Below the pieces are notes generated by a model. It had not been told where the DNA came from. It worked only from the letters and a program-made list of their open reading frames with translations, and ran no database searches. A program made the translations under genes and the position numbers. A stretch of 64,000 bases of DNA from Nymphaea colorata (Eukaryota; Streptophyta; Magnoliopsida; Nymphaeales; Nymphaeaceae), in NCBI RefSeq assembly GCF_008831285.2, contig NC_045141.1, positions 9,499,106 through 9,563,105 on the forward strand, written 5' to 3'. This document shows, one piece after another, positions 11,223-23,388 of the stretch. Within the stretch, counting starts at the first letter, position 1; each line of letters begins with the position of its first letter.

Positions 11223-11876
11223 TAGGTTTGCAATAAGGACATTCACATAAAGTTCTTCACTTATCAGGCAGTCTGATCGCTTTCCCTTAAGCGAGGAGAC
11301 AAGTAGAGTCAGAGTCGGCTGAAGCAGGGGACGTCTCACCCAAAACAGGGGACTTCTCTCCCAAAACAGGGGACCGCACAGGGACAGGCGGCTGGAAAAA
11401 GTGCGATTCCGACCGGCACAGGTGTCGGATTCGGTCGAGCACTGGACCGTTGGAAGCACAACAAAAAGATGATGGTTCCTGTAGAGTCTCACGGCAACAG
11501 ATGGTTGGTGGAAAAACGGTGAATTTCTGAAGTTGGCAGGTGGTGGTGTGTGCAGAAGAAAACTCTACAGCGATGTATTACGGAAATCTGGAGATTCCGG
11601 CTGGCTCAGGCGTCGGTTCTGGTCGAGCTTGGGCTCGTTGGAACCAGAATGAATGGAGGGTGCTGCCTGAGCACTATGGAGGCCAACGGTTGCCGACGCC
11701 GGTGGTGGCGAACAGAAGAAAAGGGGTGTAGGACTGTTGTTGAACAGAGGAAGAAGGGTCTGTAGTGTTTTGCTGCAAAGAAACACCAGCAAGACTTTTG
11801 TATTAGAATCCTGGTGCTGCAGAAGATCAAGATGGAGCAGATGCTGCCCGTGCTCGCCCTGGTCGATTTCGACCTG
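11223..11876 (-). other. Untranslated leader of inner copia with internal repeats
   Basis: About 650 bp lie between the primer-binding site and gag. The leader contains an imperfect repeat of about 55 bp (11405-11458 and 11593-11648) and a short tandem repeat built on GGGGAC...CCCAAAACA at about 11327-11375. It shows no resemblance to the ribosomal-gene leader of the outer element. No protein-coding fragment was recognised. Confidence 0.6.
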
Positions 11877-11888
11877 GTTCTGATACCA
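11877..11888 (-). other. Primer-binding site of inner copia
   Basis: On the minus strand TGGTATCAGAAC begins immediately after the 5' LTR. It differs from the outer element's site at one of 12 bases. Confidence 0.85.
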
Positions 11889-12101
11889 TGATAAACAATG
11901 GACGGAAGAAAACTGGAATTTGATTAATTACATTGTAAACGAATTACAATATTTATACAAGAGTGATCGTAACGTCCAAGTGTTCTCTCATTTTCAGGGA
12001 AAGGAATTACAATGGTGAGATCTTTGAAGAGATATTGCAACGGTGATATCTTGGAGAGATTCAACTTGCCTATATCGACTAGATTTGCATAACGTCTAAC
12101 A
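11889..12101 (-). repeat. 5' LTR of inner copia
   Basis: This 213-bp LTR begins TGTTAGACG and ends TTTATCA on the minus strand. It matches 7514-7756 over its length and resembles the outer element's LTRs more distantly. Confidence 0.87.
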
Positions 12102-12365
12102 TTCTTCACACCTACGTGTGCTTCAATTAGTGTCTGCCGCTTTTGCACCAAGGATCTCAACTTGTCTGTAGTGAAATTCATCCCCTAGAAATTGACCCTC
12201 GGAAGCAATTTTCGTGCCTTGGGTCTTGCTGAATAGGGTTTTGCCCATTGTGCGAACATTGAAGATCGACGGTGCCTTCACACCGTACCAATCCTTCTTT
12301 AAGAACTGATCAACAGTCTTCTTTGCCTCCCTTCTTCCACTTTGATATCCTCTTCATCATTTTGT
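12102..12365 (-). pseudogene. RPS3A: Fragment of 40S ribosomal protein S3a (eS1) in the copia leader, antisense to the element
   Basis: Read leftward from about 12365, the sequence gives [11 protein letters not shown] and, after a frameshift, [16 protein letters not shown] and [10 protein letters not shown]. It then reads N-F[17 protein letters not shown] and [11 protein letters not shown]. This is the N-terminal part of plant S3a. An internal deletion of about 37 residues lies after S-E-G, and a TGG codon has become TAG. The fragment ends exactly at the 5' LTR of the inner copia. It lies in the leader of the outer copia on the strand opposite to that element. Capture through an mRNA intermediate is inferred; no intron is visible in it. 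Confidence 0.85.
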
Positions 12366-12651
12366 TTCGGCCCTCTGCGTTCCTTTGCATGGAGTTTCAG
12401 CGATGGCCAAAGCTTCAGTTCTGAATCGGCGGCCCCTTTTCTGAATTCTTCCAAAACAGGGAGGTGAGAGAAAGTGAAGAGAGAGGGACAGAGATATTCC
12501 CCTTGCTGCTGCGTCGTCCTCTCGGACATTTTCTCTCCTCAAGCGTCCGCAGGAGCTATTGTTCCCCAACTTGACTTTCTTTTCTGGTTATAGGTCTCTC
12601 AATTCTCCCTTCTTGACCTCCGGCACTCTGGACATCTGATTCTTATTGCCC
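12366..12651 (+). other. Remaining leader of outer copia, unassigned
   Basis: This stretch lies between the S3a fragment and the outer gag ATG at about 12652. It is richer in GC and CT than the flanks and may include the 5' UTR of the captured S3a transcript. No further protein match was recognised. Confidence 0.4.
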
Positions 12652-13560
12652 ATGGTTGATCACAACAACGTGCATCACATTGGTGGAGAATCGTCTCAAC
12701 ATGGAGAATGACAAGCCATTTTATCTCCATCACTCGGACAACCCCTGGTATGGTCCTTGTTTCCCAACCTTTAATTGGCGAAACTATGAAGTTTGGCTTC
12801 ATGTTGTGACTATGGCTTTGGCAGCCAAGAATAAACTTGGTTTTGTCAATGGGTTTATTCCTAAACCAACATCCCCTAAATCTCTTGTTGTTTTTTGGGA
12901 GCGATGTAACAACATGGTTCTGTTGTGGCTGCTGAATTCCCTTCACAAAACCTTGTCGTCAACAGTAGTTTATGCCCACAACACAACACATGTTTGGACT
13001 GAATTTAAAACTCTTTTTTCTCAGTCCAATGCTCCTAGATTTTATCAGATACAACTGCAGATTATTAACTACAAACAATTGCAGTCTTCCATTGGTGTTT
13101 GTTATACTCAACTTAAAGATCTATGTAATGAGTAAGAATCATATGTTATTTTGCCTACATGTGACTGTGGTGCCATGCGACAAGTTAAGGAGATACATGA
13201 GCAGCAAAGTCTGCTTGAATTTTTAATGGGCCTCAATGAAAGCTACAGTGCTATCAGCAGCCAAATCCTCATTATGGAGCCAACGCCATCTATTCCACGT
13301 GCTTATTCTTTGCTTGTTCAAGAAGAGCATCAATGAGAGGTCTATGTTTCTCTACCCTCCGAAAGTATTTTTGCTGCAGCTATTCAACGACAAGATAATT
13401 GAGACCTTAATGCTAAGTTCAAAGGCAAGTCACGTATGCAATGTGAGCATTGTGGGAGAATGGGGCACACTAAGGCCCGCAGTTATCATATCCATGGTTT
13501 TCCTAAGAGGGGCATCTCTACTTCTGAAGGTCAGCAGCCTAAGGTAAACTCTGCGACTTC
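12652..13560 (+). pseudogene. Outer copia gag
   Basis: The coding begins M-V-D-H-N-N-V-H-H-I-G-G-E-S and, after frameshifts, follows the same Gag as the inner element. Blocks include F-N-W-R-N-Y-E-V-W, A-A-K-N-K-L-G-F, W-E-R-C-N-N-M-V-L and F-L-M-G-L-N-E-S-Y. A zinc knuckle C-E-H-C-G-R-M-G-H lies at about 13440-13470, with its last Cys changed to Ser. A TAA at about 13133 and several shifts destroy the frame. Confidence 0.82.
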
Positions 13561-13599
13561 CGATACTTTATTGTCGACTCATTCACCATCAAAGCCCTC

Positions 13600-16500
13600 A
13601 ACTGGTGTCATCAGCTTCATTCCAGACTTGTACCACCAATTCATGGATTTCTTAAATGCACAAACTCCCAAAGTGAACATTGCAGGTATGTTACCCCAGC
13701 CTATTGCTTGCTTTGTTTATTCACCAAGGTGAATTACATATACTAGAGCCACCCATCATATGGCAAGCTCAGTTTCTAGTCTCTCTTCTCCTATTCCAGC
13801 TAACTGTAATCTTGTTAAGATGCCAAATGGATCAGTCACACCTGTCACTCATATAGGATAGGTTTGGTTAAACCCATTTCTCACCTTGTCCAATGTTCTT
13901 TGTGTCCCAACTTTTTCATTTAATATTGTTTCAGTCCCTAAACTTGTCACTGAAAATAACTATGATGTTATTTTTAATGCTTCTTGATCCATTGTTTAGG
14001 ACTGTCACTCGAATAGGATGATTGGGCAGAGTAAGTTGGAGAATGGCCTATATGTTTTGGAGATTGAGAAACCAACTGCTGCTCATGTTACACCGGATTC
14101 TTCAACCCTACAACACTACCGTCTTGGTCACCCTTCATTCTCTAGACTCAAAACTTTATTTAGTTCTCTTAATTTGTCTCATGTTGATGAACATTGTTCA
14201 TTTTGTCGTCTTGCTAAACAATCCCGTTTACTGTTTGCCAATAGTTCTATTTCTACTACTAGATCTTTTCAATTGATTCATTGTCATATTTGGGGAGGCT
14301 TCCAAATGAAGTCATTTTCTAGTGCACATTATTTTTTGTCTATCGTCGATGATTTTTCTAGATCCACATGTTGCAAACATGATAACTTTTTTTGTAATTC
14401 AAAATTGTATTTGTATGGTGGGAAATCAGTTTCACATAAGGATAAAAGAAGATTCGCAGCGACAACAAAGTAGAAGTTTTTTCAAATGATATAATACAAT
14501 TTTTTGCAAACCAAGGGCATAGAAAGACAACATTCTTGTGTCGGCACTCCACGACAAAATGGAGCTGGCGAACGAAAGCATCAGGAACTCCTCAACATAA
14601 CTCGTGCCCTTTAGATTTCAAGCCAAACTTCCTTTGAAATTTTGGGGAGATTGTGTTTTAACTGCAGCATATTTGTTAAATAGTTTGCCCACGAAACTAT
14701 TAAAGGACAAAACTCCCTTCAAAATCCTTCACGGAAAACATCCAACTTATAATTATATTTGGACATTTAGTTGCTTATGCTTTGCTTACAATATTTCAAA
14801 ACGTCATAAATTTGATGCTCGTTCGTGAAAGTGTGTCCTTATTGGATATCCATTTAGACAAAGTGCTTATAAACTTTATGATCTTGAAACACATGAAGTC
14901 TTTACAAGTCGGGACATTCATTTTGAAGAACTTGAGTTCTCTTTCTCTAGCATCCAAGATAGTGATAGTCAGCTTGTGTTGCCTCTCCCTACACATGAAT
15001 CTCTTGAATATGAATACATTGTTCCTCGTCTTGATTCCATATCTAATGGAACTACCACCACATTGCCACATGAAGACTCCCTGTCAATATCACAAAACGA
15101 ACCTCTGCCACCCACTATGCCACAACCTGACCCCAACGATACCATTGTTAGTCATCTACAATTAACGCGTTCTACTCGGCAGTGCATGGTATCATCTTGT
15201 CTACAAGTCTATCAATGCTTCTACTCTACCTCACTCAAATCCTCTAATTCAGGCAATGATACTAACTCTACAACGCCCACACATCACCCAATGCACTATT
15301 TTCTCCATCTTGATATTTTCTCCCAGCATCACCAAGCTTTTTTAACTACTATTCTCAACAACTGAGAACCATCATAGGCAATACAATATCAGGAATGGAG
15401 AAATGCTATGGATGTTGAGCTTCAAGCATTAGAGGCGAATTCTACTTGGCAAATCACTTCTCTTCGCCAGGCAAAAAAACCCATTGGTTGTCACTGGGTT
15501 TACAAAATCAAGTATAAAGTTGACAGATTAGTTGAAAGATATAAGACACGACTCGTTGCTAAAGGATATACACAAATTGAAGGCATCGACTACACTGAGA
15601 CCTTTTCTCCCGTTGCCAAAATTACAACTATTCGATGCCTCCTATCTATTACTGCTATTAAATGGTGGTATCTTTATCAAGTCGACATCAATAATGCCTT
15701 TCTTCATGGAGATTTTCAAGAAGTCTACATGTCTCTTCCACCTGGTTTTACCCGATAAGGAGAGAACATTGTTTGTTGGCTAAAGAAATCTCTTTATGGG
15801 TTGAACAGTAATCTTAGAATTGGTTTTTTAAACTCACTAAATTCTTTCAACACCTTCGTTTTTCCCAATCTAAGGCAGATTACTCCTTGCTCTCCAATGT
15901 TAACAAGCATGGCAGTATTTTTATCATGGTATATGTTGACTATATTATTATTGTAGGAGACAATTGACAAGCCATTGATCAATTGAAAGTTGTCATCAAT
16001 GGTAAATTTCAATTGAAAGGTTTGGGAGAGCTAAAATATTTTTTGGGCTTTGAAGTTGCAAGGTCAAAACATGGAATTTTTCTTTCTCAAAAGAAATATA
16101 CAATGGACATTCTCCATGAAGTTGGACATAGTGGGGCTAAATTTAGTGACACACCAATGGAACAACATCTAAAGATTGATGATGACAAAGGTCAATTGTT
16201 AGAAGACCCTACTTTTTTCAAAAAAATCATTGGTCGCCTAGTCTACTTGACCATCACACGACCAGATATTCTTCATAGAGTTCATATTTTAAGTCAGTTC
16301 ATGGCACACCCAAGAACCACCCACTTGGAAATGGCTTTTCACATCCTTTGATATGTTAAATCGTCGCCTGGATGTGACATTTTTTATGTCATCTAATAGC
16401 AACATTGTTGTTAAGGGATTTTGTGACTCGGACTGGGCCTCATGTCCAATGACAAGGAGGTCAACTTCTGGACTTTGTACATTTATGGTAGACAACCCAA

Positions 16501-16790
16501 TATCATGGAAGGTCAAGAAGCAATCCACTCTATCAAAGTCTTCAGCAGAAGCAGAGTATAGAGCCATGACTCTAGCCTATGGAATTACATTGTGCCAATA
16601 ATGCAACAATACATATCGTTCCAAACCCGGCATTTCATGAAAGGACCAAGCATATAAAGGTCGACTGTCATGTTGTTTGCGAGAAATTCCAAAATAAAGA
16701 AATCATCACCAAACATGTGAACTTTGAAAATCAGGTTGCTAATATCTTTACATAGCCTTTAGGAAAGGAATCATTTTTCAAGTTAAGAGG
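13600..16790 (+). pseudogene. Outer copia pol: protease, integrase, RT, RNase H, inactivated
   Basis: The order is protease, integrase, RT, RNase H. The protease region reads stop-I-T-Y-T-R-A-T-H-H-M at about 13730-13763, so the catalytic D-T-G has been lost. GAG-pre-integrase (L-G-H-P-S-F, H-C-S-F-C-R-L-A-K) lies at about 14115-14220. An integrase core follows with I-V-D-D-F-S-R at about 14342 and G-T-P-R-Q-N-G-A-G-E-R-K-H at about 14540-14580. RT has [15 protein letters not shown] and I-N-N-A-F-L-H-G. Its active site reads V-Y-V-D-Y at about 15928-15945, where Y-V-D-D is expected. RNase H has [10 protein letters not shown] at about 16420. Its 3' part ends with the F-T-stop-P-L-G-K block near 16755. 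Numerous stops are present. Confidence 0.85.
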
Positions 16791-16819
16791 TATGTTGGTC
16801 TTAATTGATTCAGGAGCTA

Positions 16820-16834
16820 CAACTTGAAGATGGG
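16820..16834 (+). other. Polypurine tract of outer copia (degenerate)
   Basis: A purine-rich run (GAAGATGGG) ends directly at the TG of the 3' LTR, the expected place for plus-strand priming. Confidence 0.6.
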
Positions 16835-17042
16835 TGTTAGACTTTATGCAAATCAAAGCTATATCAGCAAGTTGTATCTTTCCAAAATCTCACAATTGTA
16901 AAATCCCTCTTTTGTTTCCTTTTTTTTGAGGATGAAATAACGCATGAACGTTATGCTCATTCTTGTTTATATATATATTGTAATTTGTTAACAATGAAAT
17001 CATGAAATTCTGTTTTTCTCTGTTCTTGCTCATAGTTTATCA
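16835..17042 (+). repeat. 3' LTR of outer copia
   Basis: This 208-bp copy runs from TGTTAGAC to TTTATCA and aligns with 7067-7267. It keeps both terminal dinucleotides. Confidence 0.88.
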
Positions 17043-18120
17043 CCTTCACCCTCTATGGCATCAAGTTTTTTGTGCATAAACCCAACATTTCATTGTGAGA
17101 AACCTTTGGTCAGATGTCGACCATCATTTCTTGTCTGTCGTTTACCATCTTTTCTGGCCACCTTCGCAAGCCTAGTTACAGAGTTTCTCTTTGAAGAGCT
17201 CTTTAGAAAATATGGGAGTGCTTGACATTTTCTTCAAAGCACTTAATTCCTTGCATTTCAAACTACATTTGCCTTGATCTTACTCAGAGAGATAGGCCCG
17301 GACATGTCAAGTTTCCTTATCTCATCCCTTAGCGCAGCTGCCTTTGACTCACCTGTCAAATGAGGTGGGTTTGCAACTTTGGACGCATCCAAAGACGTAC
17401 CCTACTGCATCTGAACCGCTTCCCTACTGCTGATGTTGAGGGACTTCATCGGACGCAGAGCCGGCCCTTCCACTGGTTTGGAGTGCTCCTCCTCTTCACC
17501 AGGGAGCATCTTCTCCGTAGGGTTAAACTGTTGATCCTTTGGCTGCAGGAGGTTAAACCTATTGGAGTTTGGCTCCACCTCTGGATTCTTACTACCCAAC
17601 CGAGGCCTCCTCTTGGGAGTTTTATTTGTGCTCCAAGCATTTGGAGGGGCAACTACACCTCCACGTCTGAAATCAAGGTGAACCCCAAAGGAATTTCGAC
17701 CTTAATATGAACAAATCCATAGCAAATCATGTCTCGAGTGTATGCATTTGCTTCAATGAAGGTCACCCTATAGCTGAAGCACTAGTGATCTTTAAACATA
17801 TATCTCGACCAGAGTTCCACCTGTAGCTGTAGCAGACGGATCTACATGCAAACTTTGTTGGAGACTTCAATTTTTAGGCATTCCAAGAGTATGGAAATTG
17901 GTAATAAGTAGTTAGCCACCAACCAACCATCTCCCAGGTGACATTATGAGGCAAATGTCTTCTTCAGACGAGCTCAGATGAGGAATAAACCTTTCCCAAC
18001 GGAGGTAAAGTTCACTGTTGGCATTCCTATTCTAGCAGAGGTGCGAGTGTTTGGACTACCAAGAACTCTCTCACTGAACCTGAACCCTTTCTAATTGTAG
18101 TTCTTGCTCCTTGTCAAAAT
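17043..18120 (-). pseudogene. LINE ORF1-side remnant, separated from ORF2 by the copia insertion
   Basis: On the minus strand the sequence gives G-R-W-L-V-G-G near 17915, then R-D-M-I-C-Y-G-F-V-H-I-K-V-E-I-P-L-G near 17700. These resemble the DUF4283/zinc-knuckle gag-like ORF1 of plant L1 elements (GPW.V.G..L; R..ARVCVE....PL). It lies on the 5' side of the ORF2 blocks once the copia is removed. Stops are frequent. The right boundary is only approximate and no target duplication was found. Confidence 0.6.
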
Positions 18121-18651
18121 TTGGAAACTGTGAAATAGTCTACAATTTTGTCATATTGTCAAAAAGGCTGTCAAATTTTTCAAACATTAATGCTACAACA
18201 TTTTTGCTAAAAACTTTTACAAAGGCTTACGAAAGTTAATTTCAGTGAAAACCTGGGATTTATATCAAATTACAAAAAGATAGAATCATTATAAATTTCT
18301 AAAAGAGGGTTCAGAAAAATTGTTTGCAATTTCAGCGGAAAACTGAGATTTTATTTATAATTTCATATAGGTACCCTCAAACTTATTAAAAATTGTTGAA
18401 AGAGGGTTATGAAAATAGTTTTTGAAAATAAAGGAGGAAATTCATGCTTTGAAATTTAAAATTGAAATCTCCTTGGTTAGAGTGTTTTAGAATTTTGTTG
18501 ATCATGTCTTGACATGATATCACTTGTGTTGCACATATCTAATGTGATCTAAATTCCTCTTTGTTATTCTTAACTTGTCTTTAAAATCAAAACTTAGAAA
18601 TGACTTTTAAAGTAGGAGCTTCAGAACTGGCCAAGACCGAAAAATGCTTAG
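18121..18651. other. AT-rich intergenic remnant
   Basis: This is low-complexity AT-rich sequence with repeated AAATTTTT-type words between the LINE and the solo LTR. No gene or element was recognised. Confidence 0.4.
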
Positions 18652-18656
18652 CAACA
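18652..18656. repeat. Target-site duplication CAACA (left)
   Basis: CAACA directly precedes the TG of the solo LTR and recurs at 21680-21684 right after its terminal CA. Confidence 0.75.
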
Positions 18657-21600
18657 TGTCACACCCCAACCTTTTTGACCGTCAAACACATTTTTTTTTG
18701 TTAACATAAAGCGTTGAAGTGTGACGACACAACAATTCAAAAGAGGAAGCTATGCCATTAAAAACAATGGGGTGAACTTTCATTCATATAACAACTTTGA
18801 TTCATACAAAATCACATCTAAGTGTATGGCAAAATGCTCCAAAGCATATAATTGATGTCTAACAAAAACAAGACATCAATACAATCAAAATAAGACGCAC
18901 CGGCACTACAAAAGACCCAAAACCTCCCCAGTAGGACGTGAGTGAAACCATCTGCTCAACCTGCTGCCCCTGGTCCACCAAAACCTGAAAAATAAAACAA
19001 CAGAAGACTTAGTCTTCACAGTATGACAACAAGCCAGGAAAAATCCAAACCCTCTTAGGTAGGGCTCAAATATGAGAACAACCATAAAAACAATCTATCA
19101 ACATGTCGTGTCAGGGCATAGCCACATCATTTGCCAAGAAGACCCCTAACATAGACCACGACATGTAAAGGCCAGTCAATGGCCACAGTAACACGTTTTC
19201 AACTCACATGCATGGCACAAACAAACATATCATTTCATTCATAACATTCTCATGGAGATCAATCATATACATTTCATTTCATTAACTTTAATGAATTGAC
19301 AGTTTCTATGGGTGCAAACACAGACACGTGCACACCACGGGCGGCCTATAACCGAGAGATAACCCCCCTGGTGGCCCAGAACAGTATGGATCCATTCACC
19401 CGCTGCAGCGGTAGAGCACTCATCCATGGATGTGTGAATTCAAGGAGAGATACTCAGCCTTTCCTAGGACACCCAGGTTGGGAAGGCGGGAGCCCAACAT
19501 TCCAAGCACAACACACCCCAGTACCCTGGGGCCTTGCACCGCCTGCGCTCCGAACAGGCGAGACCAGTGGCGAAAGCGGGACATCTCCCAAAGACATTGC
19601 CACAACCTACTGGCCTCTCATCCCTTATTCTTTCATTATTAACATTACAAATGCACATTCACAAAATGACTAGCTAGCACATGAGGTTGGTTCACTTCAC
19701 GAGTGCACCCACACCTCCAATCACCTCCACACGAGGTCTACATATAACATTAACAGTCATAGATAGCCGTCATACAATACGTGTACAATTACCCTCTAAA
19801 TCATTCATTTGCATCATTGCCCGTGGCAATGTGTATGCAACAAAACACAACCTTCACATCAATTACCACATCAATCACCTCTTTGAAAAACTTAGCCAAA
19901 CCACAGAGAGTAGTCTCGATCTGTGATTGGCTCGTAGCTGTCCTATGCAGTTATCATTCTAGGATGCTCTCTAATGCACAATTAGAGGGTCGAGGAGACA
20001 CTCGACTCGATACCCCACCTCATCTGTCCTAAACAGTTATCAATTCTAGCATGCACATGCAAATGCATAATATTTTCAAAACATGCTTCTAATAGCCTTT
20101 CAAAACAAATCATATCATGTATCAAACTATTTGCATGCACAATTGTTCACAAAACAATCCATCCATCACATCACGATCCTAGGATCCCACGATCCTAGGA
20201 ACACACATTCACACATTTACCCAGGCAGAGATTTACCTGGAATGCTGCCATACCTGTCGCGCACCGTCAAAACTTTTCAAAATACCTCGAGCTTCCAATC
20301 TAGTTGCTCAAGGTCGACGGAACGTGCCTGGTGTACCTACAGATAAGATTTCTACTAGTTAGCTACACAATCCATACAAATATAAAACAAAATCATTGAG
20401 GCACATGTCATCACCTCAAGAAGGTGTCGACAGGTAGTGTCGACCTACAAGCCCTCCAATAGGCCTCCTCCTAACTTCTTGGCGTTGCCCCCAAACATCA
20501 AAATTCAATGCTTCGATCAATCCTTCAATAACACATTTCTCATTACTTTTCCTTAGTTGAATCGTCTTCTCAATAATACACCCAACTTACATGCTCTACT
20601 CCAATTAACATAGGAATGCGTCCATAGACAAAAGTATGTGCCACATGCTCACTAAAACGATTCTAAATCTTCTCACCCACATCAAAACTCTACCATGCTT
20701 CCCTATTGCTTCGAACATCAACACGTCATGCCAGAAAAGCACTTACACACATAAATCATCGTCTTCTCAACTTAGTCATAAACTTCCCCAAAATAGCAAA
20801 GTCGCTAATATATATCCCAAAATCACCAATCCTTAATTATATCATGCTCAAACAATATTTATACGTGCTCCAACAGAAAATTTACGACACTATAGGCTCG
20901 ATTACGCCTTGCTCACCCCAATTAAAGAGTCCGAACTGATGCAGTCCTCCCGGTAGCCACCTCACGAGTTAGAGAGGTCCTCAAATGGCTAAAATCATGC
21001 AATGCCGCCACCACAACGCCTTCTATTCGCTGCTATGAAGAGAAAGATGCAACCCCAAACTGCAATTCCAATCCAACAGCCGCAACTAGTGAGAAAAGTA
21101 AAACTATGCTAAAGACGAGGAGTTTGGCTAAGGGATTGATTCTGTTGGGGGAGGCAGGGAACAATGAGGAAGAGGGAAGCTGGGACTGAGAGAGAGAGCA
21201 CGAGAGCTGTGAGTGGGAGGAGGCTGGTGGTATGGAGAGGAAGTGCAGTGAGAGAGGAGAGGGCAAGTAGAGAGGGTTCAGACAATTGGGGAGAAACGGA
21301 CAAAGGGAGTAAGAGAGACAGTAGAGGGAGGTGCAAGTGAGGAGCATGAGAGAAAAGAGGGAGACGGCCAGAGAGAGGGTGCTGACGGCGAGGGAAAAGT
21401 CTACGCAAGGGGGAGGAGGAGAAGAAGGGCGAGGAAGGAGGAAGAGGCGGAGAGATAGAGAGGCTTACCTGCGCCATCGTCGCCGTCCTCATCGCCACAC
21501 TGCACCACCATTGTCTTCTTCTCTACACTGGCACGAGAGGCATCCAGGAGAAAGAAGGGGAGTGAAGAGAGAAAGGCGAGGGAGAAGGGCTCTTGCTTCA

Positions 21601-21679
21601 GGCCCTTCACGCCAAGGATTTCGGGTTCGGGTCTGGGTCCCAATCCGACCCGACCTACCCAAAAACAGAATACGTTACA
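18657..21679 (-). mobile_element. Solo LTR (about 3.0 kb) of a Ty3/gypsy-like family
   Basis: The plus strand begins TGTCACACCCC and ends ACGTTACA, with an exact 5-bp duplication CAACA on both sides. This is the mark of a solo LTR left by recombination between two LTRs. No gag or pol sequence lies inside. Its first few hundred bases resemble the LTR at 58181-58910, which belongs to a minus-strand gypsy element; both share CAGTTT...GGGTGCAA... followed by CC..GGTGG. Minus orientation is inferred from that. A strongly GA-rich block lies at about 21150-21600; in the sense direction this CT-rich stretch would be near the LTR start. Confidence 0.75.
21150..21600. repeat. GA-rich low-complexity block within the solo LTR
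   Basis: Purine-rich GAGAG/GGAGG sequence fills this part of the solo LTR. It keeps several frames open in both directions, but the predicted peptides are low-complexity and match nothing recognised. It is best seen as LTR leader sequence. Confidence 0.6.
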
Positions 21680-21684
21680 CAACA

Positions 21685-23383
<1,699 letters not shown>

Positions 23384-23388
23384 ATGGT
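23384..23388. repeat. Target-site duplication ATGGT (left)
   Basis: ATGGT occurs here and again at 26035-26039, immediately outside both ends of the solo LTR. Confidence 0.85.

Larger units (their letters stand above)
7514..12101 (-). mobile_element. Inner Ty1/copia retrotransposon, minus strand, integrase core deleted
   Basis: The LTRs at 7514-7756 (3') and 11889-12101 (5') are near-full-length matches of each other. They share the terminal TGATAAAC and GTCTAACA blocks (plus-strand reading). A primer-binding site, reverse complement of 11877-11888, abuts the 5' LTR. Gag and pol read leftward and resemble the outer element closely, residue for residue over long stretches, so both belong to one family. 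The flanks GTTTT (7509-7513) and TTCTT (12102-12106) are not a clean duplication. One internal TGA and several frameshifts exist, but the RT YVDD motif is intact. Confidence 0.88.
7067..17042 (+). mobile_element. Outer Ty1/copia retrotransposon, plus strand, containing a nested copia
   Basis: Two related LTRs (7067-7267 and 16835-17042) flank it, with a tRNA-iMet-type primer-binding site at 7268 and a purine-rich tract just before the 3' LTR. Coding order is gag, protease, integrase, RT, RNase H, which is copia. It inserted into the LINE between ORF1 and ORF2 sequence. It was later interrupted by a second copia at 7514-12101. Without that insert the element is about 5.4 kb, normal for copia. 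Many stops and lost catalytic residues show that it is inactive. Confidence 0.85.

Noticed and set aside
7509-12106. Perfect target duplication for the inner copia
   Set aside because: GTTTT and TTCTT do not match well enough; the insertion point is supported by the LTR ends only.
20083-20346. Possible small gene in the solo LTR
   Set aside because: No family resemblance, and the sequence lies inside a unit bounded by LTR termini and a target duplication.
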